This document shows, piece after piece, positions 58,913 to 64,000 of a stretch of 64,000 nucleotides of DNA. This DNA is from Anoxynatronum buryatiense (lineage in GTDB: Bacteria > Bacillota > Clostridia > Peptostreptococcales > Tindalliaceae): assembly GCF_900182905.1 (NCBI RefSeq), contig NZ_FXUF01000002.1, positions 248,001 through 312,000 of the forward strand, given 5' to 3'. Position 1 is the first letter of the stretch; the number at the start of each line of letters is the position of its first letter. The notes under the pieces were generated by a model. It saw nothing but the letters and a program-made list of their open reading frames with translations, had not been told where the DNA came from and did not search any database. The translations under genes were made by a program, and so were the position numbers.

Positions 58913-60751
58913 ATGAACCTGGCTCGCCTGATTATCCAAATCGGACTGCCATTCCTGTTTGTTGCATTTATAGCCTTAGAATTGTTGATCCTGCCCCTGA
59001 TTGAAAAAGGCCATCGTACAGTTCGACGAAATGCTGCCAAAGGATTCATTCTATTAACCACTGCGATGTTTCTCTTCACGCTGCCGGAAATTTTACTGGA
59101 ACCAATTGTCTATCGAATCGGCGGCGTTTTTGACTATGGCGTTTTTTTTCGGGTTGATTTGCTGAATTTTCCCCTGTTGATGCTGTCGGGGCTTCTTTTT
59201 CTTGTCATTGGATTCTACAGTCGCGAAGACATTCATTATCTGTTCTACACCGTCACTTACATCGCCACCATCGGAACGCTTCTGGCCGGTGACTTGCTGA
59301 CATTCTTCCTGTTTTTTGAAATCATGACCTTCAGTTCATATGCCCTCATGGTGTACCATCGGGGTGACGAGCAGCTGGAAGCTGGTTTTGTATACATCTA
59401 TATGGGGATTATCGGTGGTCTGATGATCCTCAGCGGCATTTTACTTTTATCAGCCTATACAGGAACTTTTCAGTGGACCAATTTAGCCGTTCGGTTCAGT
59501 GAGCTGGGAATGATCAAATACCTGATTGGTTTCTTTTTTGTCGCTGGTTTTGGTATCAAGGCAGGAATGGTACCTTTCCATTTTTGGATTCCCCGAATTT
59601 ATGACGGAGCCCCCATTGCGGTGGCCGCTCTTTCATCCGGTGTGCTGATAAAAGTGGGTGCATATGGTATTCTAAAGGTGGTTTCAGTGATTTTTTCGGT
59701 GGATATCAGCAGAGGTCTCCAGTTCTACCCCATGCTTTGGCGTGTTTCTGAGCATATCGGCTTTGTGATCATTTGGATGGGCATTCTTACCATGATTGTT
59801 GGTGTTTTTATGGCACTTCAACAGGGAAGTACTAAAAAAATGCTGGCCTATCACAGTGTCAGTCAGATGGGATATGTGATTATGGGGATTGGTGTAGCAG
59901 GCTACCTGGGCTACATTGGCCCTATGGGCTTTGTGGGAAGTCTTTATCACATGCTGAACCATTCTCTTTTTAAAGTCCTGTTGTTCATGGTGGCAGGGGC
60001 AGTATTTTACCAGACAGGTGAAACCAATATGTACAATATGGGTGGTTTGTGGCGAAAAATGCCCGTCACCGCATTACTCTGCTTCATAGCTGTACTGGGA
60101 ATTACCGGCATGCCCGGGTTCAATGGCTATGCCAGTAAAACCATGCTTCACCACGCCATTGATGAGGCCTTCAAATACGGGCACCCTTCTTTTGAATATG
60201 CTGAGTGGGCATTCAAGGTGGTGAGTGCCGGCACCGTTTGCTCCTTTATCAAATTTTTCTATTTTATCTTTTTACGTCGCCAGCCTGAAGGATTTGGTGA
60301 AGAAGCCCGTGACTCCAAGCGCATGGCAGTATCCATGGCGGTATTGGCTGTGTTCATAGTTTTCATTGGGCTGTTTCCCAATTGGCTTCCAGAGCAAATA
60401 CTGATTCCGGCAGCAATGGCTTTTTCCTATGACGCTGGATTTATAGGTAATTACCTGACGAACATGAATTTCTGGACGGTGAAGGATCTCACCGGCATGG
60501 TGGTGATTTACGCACTGGGTTTTGCCATGTTTCTGGTGGGGCACCGGTTCCATTTGTTCCACCTGAAGTTGCCTGCCTGGATGAATGCAGAGAAGTTTAT
60601 TTATACACCGGTCACCACTGTTTGTGAAAAATTTCCGGAGTTTTGCGTAACCCGGTATGAAAAGCCCATTATCTTTGGAGATACACTGATTTATGCCTTG
60701 ATTCTTTGCGTCATCATGGGTGCATTGGTGATTTCCAGGCTGGTCTTTTAG
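58913..60751 (+). CDS. Large antiporter-like (NuoL/MrpA-N-type) subunit, second copy
   Basis: A 612-residue membrane protein, paralogue of the previous one. Shared blocks include FFEIMTFSSYALMVYH, FGIKAGMVPFHFWIPRIYDGAP, MALQQGSTKKMLAYHSVSQMGYVIMGIG (in part), YHMLNHSLFKVLLFMVAG and GMPGFNGYASKTMLHHAI. It differs at the channel entrance (FWIPRIYDGAPIAVAALSSG instead of the WLPKAHP..PASALLSG type), so it may have a different coupling role. ATG 58913 is preferred to 58907, which is only one base from GGAG. Confidence 0.9.
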   Translation: MNLARLIIQIGLPFLFVAFIALELLILPLIEKGHRTVRRNAAKGFILLTTAMFLFTLPEILLEPIVYRIGGVFDYGVFFRVDLLNFPLLMLSGLLFLVIGFYSREDIHYLFYTVTYIATIGTLLAGDLLTFFLFFEIMTFSSYALMVYHRGDEQLEAGFVYIYMGIIGGLMILSGILLLSAYTGTFQWTNLAVRFSELGMIKYLIGFFFVAGFGIKAGMVPFHFWIPRIYDGAPIAVAALSSGVLIKVGAYGILKVVSVIFSVDISRGLQFYPMLWRVSEHIGFVIIWMGILTMIVGVFMALQQGSTKKMLAYHSVSQMGYVIMGIGVAGYLGYIGPMGFVGSLYHMLNHSLFKVLLFMVAGAVFYQTGETNMYNMGGLWRKMPVTALLCFIAVLGITGMPGFNGYASKTMLHHAIDEAFKYGHPSFEYAEWAFKVVSAGTVCSFIKFFYFIFLRRQPEGFGEEARDSKRMAVSMAVLAVFIVFIGLFPNWLPEQILIPAAMAFSYDAGFIGNYLTNMNFWTVKDLTGMVVIYALGFAMFLVGHRFHLFHLKLPAWMNAEKFIYTPVTTVCEKFPEFCVTRYEKPIIFGDTLIYALILCVIMGALVISRLVF

Positions 60752-60880
60752 TCGTTTTATCTCATTGGTCATCGAGTCATTGGGTCAATAGACCTGCAGG
60801 AATACATGGAAAAACGTCGAAAAATTGTCAGCATGAGACTGGTGAGCGGTAACTCCGGCCAATCTTAATCTTTTGCAGAA

Positions 60881-61543
60881 ATGAGTGAGGCGATGTTTTT
60901 CAAAAAGTGTCCCAAAATCCATTTTGATCCAGAAGTGGTCAAGGCGGCTCAACTGCCACTGCTTTCAAGAGATGCCCAATGGAAAAAAATGACCGATGGT
61001 ATACGCAATCGAAAAATGACACAATTGATGCAGGAGACAGAAGCTGTTCTTCAGGAACAGAAACAGCTGCAGCAAAAAATCAGACAGCTGAAAACGATGA
61101 AAAAGCAGCTGACACAGGAAATTTTGGAGCATTCTTACACCCTCAACCAAAATGGGAATGACTCCTCCAATATCCAGCAGATGGACATAAAGCGAGATAC
61201 ACTGCGTAAAACATCAGAGGAACTTGAAAGTGCCTATGAACGCTTGGAATCACTGCCAGACCGGCTTGAGGCTGTTAATTTACAGTTGCTGGAAGAAACA
61301 GCGAGTGCCGTCTGCCGGCAGATGCTTGAGAGTGATGAACAGAATCAGAAACTGGATCAACAAATCCGGGAACTGCGGGATAAATTGAATCAGCTGCGGG
61401 AAGAAAAAGAACAGGTGACAGAGCGGCTGGAAACTTGGTATTCGTTTTTGCATCATCTGGTGGGGCCCAAAGAAATGGAAAAGTTGGACAGTCAGATAGC
61501 TTTTCAACCGCAACCGGACCGGCAGAAACAGGTGAAAAAATGA
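60881..61543 (+). CDS. Coiled-coil protein of unknown function
   Basis: A 220-residue (or 216, from ATG 60893) soluble protein, mostly coiled coil from about residue 45 to 195 with heptads rich in Leu, Gln, Glu and Lys (EQKQLQQKIRQLKTMKKQL; QKLDQQIRELRDKLNQLREE). The N-terminal 40 residues (FFKKCPKIHFDPEVVKAAQLP) are not coiled. No family recognised. GAGTGAGG lies just ahead of 60893, leaving the start open. Its stop overlaps the acpS start (ATGA), so the two are translationally coupled. Confidence 0.72.
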   Translation: MSEAMFFKKCPKIHFDPEVVKAAQLPLLSRDAQWKKMTDGIRNRKMTQLMQETEAVLQEQKQLQQKIRQLKTMKKQLTQEILEHSYTLNQNGNDSSNIQQMDIKRDTLRKTSEELESAYERLESLPDRLEAVNLQLLEETASAVCRQMLESDEQNQKLDQQIRELRDKLNQLREEKEQVTERLETWYSFLHHLVGPKEMEKLDSQIAFQPQPDRQKQVKK

Positions 61544-61926
61544 TTATAGCTATAGGCGTTGACATTGTTGAAATCAGCCGCATTCAAAGGGCCATGGAAA
61601 AAAGTCCCCGATTTTTGGAGCGCATACTCAGGTCCTCTGAAATCAAGCGGCTCATGGATAAGGGACTGCCCGTATCATCTGCAGCAGGTTATTTTGCAGC
61701 AAAAGAAGCTGTGAGTAAAGTGCTGGGTACTGGAATTGGAAAAATCGCCTGGCATGAGATCGAAATCTGTCATGATGATGCGGGTGCTCCAGGGGTGACC
61801 CTTTTTGGCAGTGCACGACAAATTGCAGATAGAAAAGGAATTGATCAGATCCTTGTCAGCATTTCTCATGACCGGTGTTCGGCCATTGCCACAGCACTGG
61901 GACAAAAGATGGATACGAGAGGATGA
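61540..61926 (+). CDS. acpS: Holo-[acyl-carrier-protein] synthase
   Basis: A 128-residue 4'-phosphopantetheinyl transferase that activates ACP with CoA. Both AcpS motifs are present: IAIGVDIVEISRI at the start and YFAAKEAVSKVLGTGIG (about residues 47-63), followed by HEIEICHDDAGAP and VSISHDRCSAIATAL. The reading from 61435 is longer but lies in the coiled-coil gene. It is followed by alr, a gene order common in Firmicutes. Confidence 0.95.
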   Translation: MIIAIGVDIVEISRIQRAMEKSPRFLERILRSSEIKRLMDKGLPVSSAAGYFAAKEAVSKVLGTGIGKIAWHEIEICHDDAGAPGVTLFGSARQIADRKGIDQILVSISHDRCSAIATALGQKMDTRG

Positions 61927-61931
61927 GTGTG

Positions 61932-63116
61932 ATGCAACCGGAACAGCTGCACAGGCCTGTGTGGGCAGAAATCTATCTGGATCATCTGGCACATAATCTG
62001 AATCAAATCAGGCAGCACCTTTCACTGGAAACGCCCGTTTGTGGCGTCATCAAAGCCAATGGCTATGGCCATGGGGCGGTTATGATGGCTCGGGAACTTG
62101 AACGGTTAGGGGCAGCGCATTTGGCTGTGGCAACACTGACTGAAGCCCTGGAATTGCGAAACAGCGGTTGTGAAATGCCCATTCTGATACTTGGATATAC
62201 ACCGGAAGATAAGGCTGCACTGGTGATCCGGCATCGACTGAAGCAAACTATTTATACCCTGGATCAGGCGAAAGCTTTCTCCCAGGCTGCGGTGGCAGCA
62301 TCACAAAAAGTTTGCCTGCATCTGAAGGTTGATACAGGAATGTCACGCTTGGGATTTCAGGTTAATGACCAGGCGGCTGATGATATTGCCGAATTGTGTC
62401 AGTACCCAGGCATTGAGGTTGAAGGAATTTTCACCCATTATGCAGCAGCAGATGATGCCGATAAAAGCGAGACCCACAGCCAGCTGGATAAATATCAATG
62501 GATGCTGAAAGCGCTTGAAAAACGTCGTTGCAGCATCAAAATGAAACATACTGCCAACAGCGCGGCTATCATTGACATGCCTGAAACTCACATGGACATG
62601 GTACGTGCCGGCATTATGCTTTACGGCCTTTATCCCTCAGCCGATGTGGATCATTCCCGGATTAAACTGAAGCGATTAATGGCACTTAAAACCCGTGTGG
62701 CTCATGTGAAAGCCATTGAACCGGGCACTGGGGTCAGTTACGGGTTGACATACCGCCCTTCAGATCAGGCTGTCATTGCCACGCTTCCCGTGGGCTATGC
62801 CGATGGTTTCGCCAGGTCACTCGGCGGAAAAGCGGAAGTGATGATACAAGGGAAAAAAGTGCCGGTGGTGGGTCGCATTTGCATGGATCAATGCATGATT
62901 GATGTGACGGGTCTTGATGTCAAACGGGGTGATGAAGTGACGCTGTATGCATCCACGTCAGACAAAGGCGATACGGTGGATGATGTTGCCAGAAAGTTGG
63001 GAACTATCAACTATGAAATCACCTGCATGGTCAGTCGGCGAGTTCCCCGGGTGTACATCCGCCAGGGTGTGACAGTGGCTGTATGGGACCCATCCCTTGA
63101 AATGACAGTTGGTTGA
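61932..63116 (+). CDS. alr: Alanine racemase
   Basis: A 394-residue PLP enzyme making D-alanine for peptidoglycan. The PLP lysine is in VCGVIKANGYGHGA (about residue 40), KVDTGMSRLGFQ follows, HTANSAAIIDMPETHMDMVRAGIMLYGL (in part) binds the phosphate, the catalytic Tyr is in GTGVSYGLTY and the closing part has GRICMDQCMIDVT. ATG 61932 (or GTG 61929) is chosen because AGAGG abuts ATG 61923. The stop overlaps the -35 box of the ndoAI promoter. Confidence 0.96.
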   Translation: MQPEQLHRPVWAEIYLDHLAHNLNQIRQHLSLETPVCGVIKANGYGHGAVMMARELERLGAAHLAVATLTEALELRNSGCEMPILILGYTPEDKAALVIRHRLKQTIYTLDQAKAFSQAAVAASQKVCLHLKVDTGMSRLGFQVNDQAADDIAELCQYPGIEVEGIFTHYAAADDADKSETHSQLDKYQWMLKALEKRRCSIKMKHTANSAAIIDMPETHMDMVRAGIMLYGLYPSADVDHSRIKLKRLMALKTRVAHVKAIEPGTGVSYGLTYRPSDQAVIATLPVGYADGFARSLGGKAEVMIQGKKVPVVGRICMDQCMIDVTGLDVKRGDEVTLYASTSDKGDTVDDVARKLGTINYEITCMVSRRVPRVYIRQGVTVAVWDPSLEMTVG

Positions 63117-63142
63117 CAGGTTAAAACCCCTTCGGGTATAAT
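63113..63142 (+). promoter_or_regulatory. Promoter of the ndoAI-ndoA pair
   Basis: Perfect TTGACA (63113-63118) and TATAAT (63137-63142) with an 18-base spacer. The -35 box overlaps the stop codon of alr. Confidence 0.85.
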
Positions 63143-63175
63143 AGCGTCAACGAATGTCTGTTGCGGAGGTGCCTG

Positions 63176-63466
63176 ATGAAAAATCATGAAAAAGAGCTGA
63201 CCATACGTTTGCCGGAGAATATGCTGCAGGAACTGGATGTATACAGCCATCTTGAAAACAAGAACCTCAATGAGTTTATTCGGGAAGCGGTCCAGCAGAT
63301 TCTTTGCGAAAAAAACCGATGTCAATTACATGAGAACATGCGCATTGGTTACGAAGAAATGGGCGCCATCAATCTGGCACTGGCAGAAATCGGTGTCTGC
63401 ATTGAACGTACATTGCTGGAAGAGTATGAATTGCGATGCCCCGAATGGAAAGAGGGATCATGTTAA
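63176..63466 (+). CDS. ndoAI: NdoAI/EndoAI antitoxin (ribbon-helix-helix, MazE-like)
   Basis: A 96-residue antitoxin. The N-terminal ribbon-helix-helix is [20 protein letters not shown], with [14 protein letters not shown] as second helix; the rest is the toxin-binding arm, ending [12 protein letters not shown]. It has four cysteines, which is unusual for this family. ATG 63176 has GCGGAGGTG upstream. It overlaps the toxin gene by 7 bases, standard for this module behind alr. Confidence 0.88.
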   Translation: MKNHEKELTIRLPENMLQELDVYSHLENKNLNEFIREAVQQILCEKNRCQLHENMRIGYEEMGAINLALAEIGVCIERTLLEEYELRCPEWKEGSC

Positions 63467-63807
63467 AGCGTGGGGAGATCTATTATGCTGATCTGAGTCC
63501 TGCCGTTGGTTCTGAACAGGGTGGTGTCAGACCGGTCCTCATCGTGCAGAATGATATTGGGAATAAATACAGCCCGACGGTGATTGTGGCCGCCATCACC
63601 ACACAGATCAACAAGGCAAAGCTACCCACCCATATTGAAGTCAAAGCGCCTGATTATGGTCTGTCAAAAGACTCAGTTATTCTGCTGGAGCAGATTCGAA
63701 CCCTTGACAAACGGCGCCTTCAACAACGGCTTGGACAAATTGATGATGACATGATGGATCAGATAAACCAGGCGTTACTGATCAGTCTGGGGTTAATTGA
63801 TTTTTAA
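63460..63807 (+). CDS. ndoA: NdoA/EndoA toxin (MazF/PemK family endoribonuclease)
   Basis: A 115-residue RNase toxin. Signature: [29 protein letters not shown] (in part), with the Arg of GGVRPVL and the Thr of AAITTQI in the active site, then [18 protein letters not shown]. It cuts single-stranded RNA at short sequences and is held inactive by NdoAI. Order alr-ndoAI-ndoA is the same as in B. subtilis. Confidence 0.95.
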   Translation: MLKRGEIYYADLSPAVGSEQGGVRPVLIVQNDIGNKYSPTVIVAAITTQINKAKLPTHIEVKAPDYGLSKDSVILLEQIRTLDKRRLQQRLGQIDDDMMDQINQALLISLGLIDF

Positions 63808-63840
63808 GGCTTAAGATCCGCTGTTCTTAGGCCTTTTTTG
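63806..63840 (+). terminator. Intrinsic terminator after ndoA
   Basis: AAGGCTTAAGA (63806-63816) pairs with TCTTAGGCCTT (63825-63835), with one G-U, followed by TTTT. It overlaps the ndoA stop codon. Confidence 0.85.
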
Positions 63841-63883
63841 CAGGGCAAAATCAGCAGCAAATCATTTGAAAAGGCGGTTGCAT

Positions 63884-64000
63884 ATGCAAAACAAATTCGA
63901 AAAATTTCTGATAGTATGCATCATTGTCAGTATCCTTGCCAGCGGCTTGTCGTTGGTGAGTCGCATGAAAGCTGAAGCTCAGCTGAATCAGGTGGATATA
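63884..64000 (+). CDS. N-terminus of a membrane-anchored protein (partial)
   Basis: A frame opening at ATG 63884 with AAGGCGG upstream and running off the window. The first 39 residues have a short basic start, one hydrophobic segment (LIVCIIVSILASGLSLV) and then SRMKAEAQLNQVDI, suggesting a signal anchor and an extracytoplasmic domain. The outline recalls DUF5693 proteins, but too little is visible to decide. Confidence 0.6.
   Translation, partial: MQNKFEKFLIVCIIVSILASGLSLVSRMKAEAQLNQVDI

Noticed and set aside
1-64000. CRISPR arrays, insertion sequences, tRNA or rRNA genes
   Set aside because: No regularly spaced repeats, transposase motifs or tRNA cloverleaf patterns were recognised on either strand.

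Overview
The window looks like chromosome of a strictly anaerobic, Gram-positive, Clostridia-type bacterium (inference). The grounds are Firmicutes-style regulation (a TPP riboswitch with its own terminator and a T-box leader), AddAB instead of RecBCD, the acpS-alr-ndoAI-ndoA gene order, rubrerythrin, a selenocysteine formate dehydrogenase, Rnf subunits, TRAP transport and a large Mrp-type cation/proton antiporter. The Mrp cluster fits a halophilic or alkaliphilic lifestyle, but the species cannot be named from this sequence. I saw no rRNA, tRNA, CRISPR array, insertion sequence or prophage.

Layout. 1-3.9 kb: end of an unidentified gene, then a TPP-riboswitch operon (ThiY-like lipoprotein, SAM methyltransferase, thiamine-binding protein), pgeF and a YbaK-type deacylase. 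4-8.6 kb: HDOD protein, exported unknown protein, sortase, recD2. 8.8-14.5 kb: a three-gene ABC system with a large extracytoplasmic beta-domain protein, a convergent TetR regulator and a YdcF-like protein. 14.4-15.1 kb, minus strand: a complete small unit made of promoter, T-box leader, 57-codon gene and terminator. 15.2-17.5 kb: rarD, a histidine phosphatase, a ferritin-like protein. 17.7-22.9 kb, minus strand: a DUF3798-type ABC importer whose second permease is split by an in-frame TAG. 23.3-26.9 kb: psd, rubrerythrin, a YhaM-like nuclease, a DUF47 protein. 26.9-32.8 kb: D-glutamate cyclase and pxpA, divergent from a TAXI-TRAP transporter. 33.1-42.5 kb: addB, addA, threonine aldolase and two uncharacterised proteins. 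42.7-49.9 kb: fdhE, a Tat-exported selenocysteine formate dehydrogenase, its iron-sulfur subunit, then rnfC and rnfD alone. 50-51.2 kb: dcd and a CBS protein. 51.3-52.6 kb: a candidate structured RNA and an operon of three small membrane proteins. 52.7-60.8 kb: Mrp cluster without a full MrpA but with three antiporter-like large subunits. 60.9-64 kb: coiled-coil protein, acpS, alr, the ndoAI/ndoA toxin-antitoxin pair and the start of one more gene.

The most striking point is the formate dehydrogenase operon. The usual cytochrome b subunit is absent and its place is taken by RnfC and RnfD without RnfA, B, E or G. This suggests an extracytoplasmic formate dehydrogenase wired through an RnfD/RnfC module to NAD(H). 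Other points worth following are the T-box that controls only a 57-residue protein, the paralogous small membrane proteins behind a switch-like RNA, and the permease interrupted by TAG.
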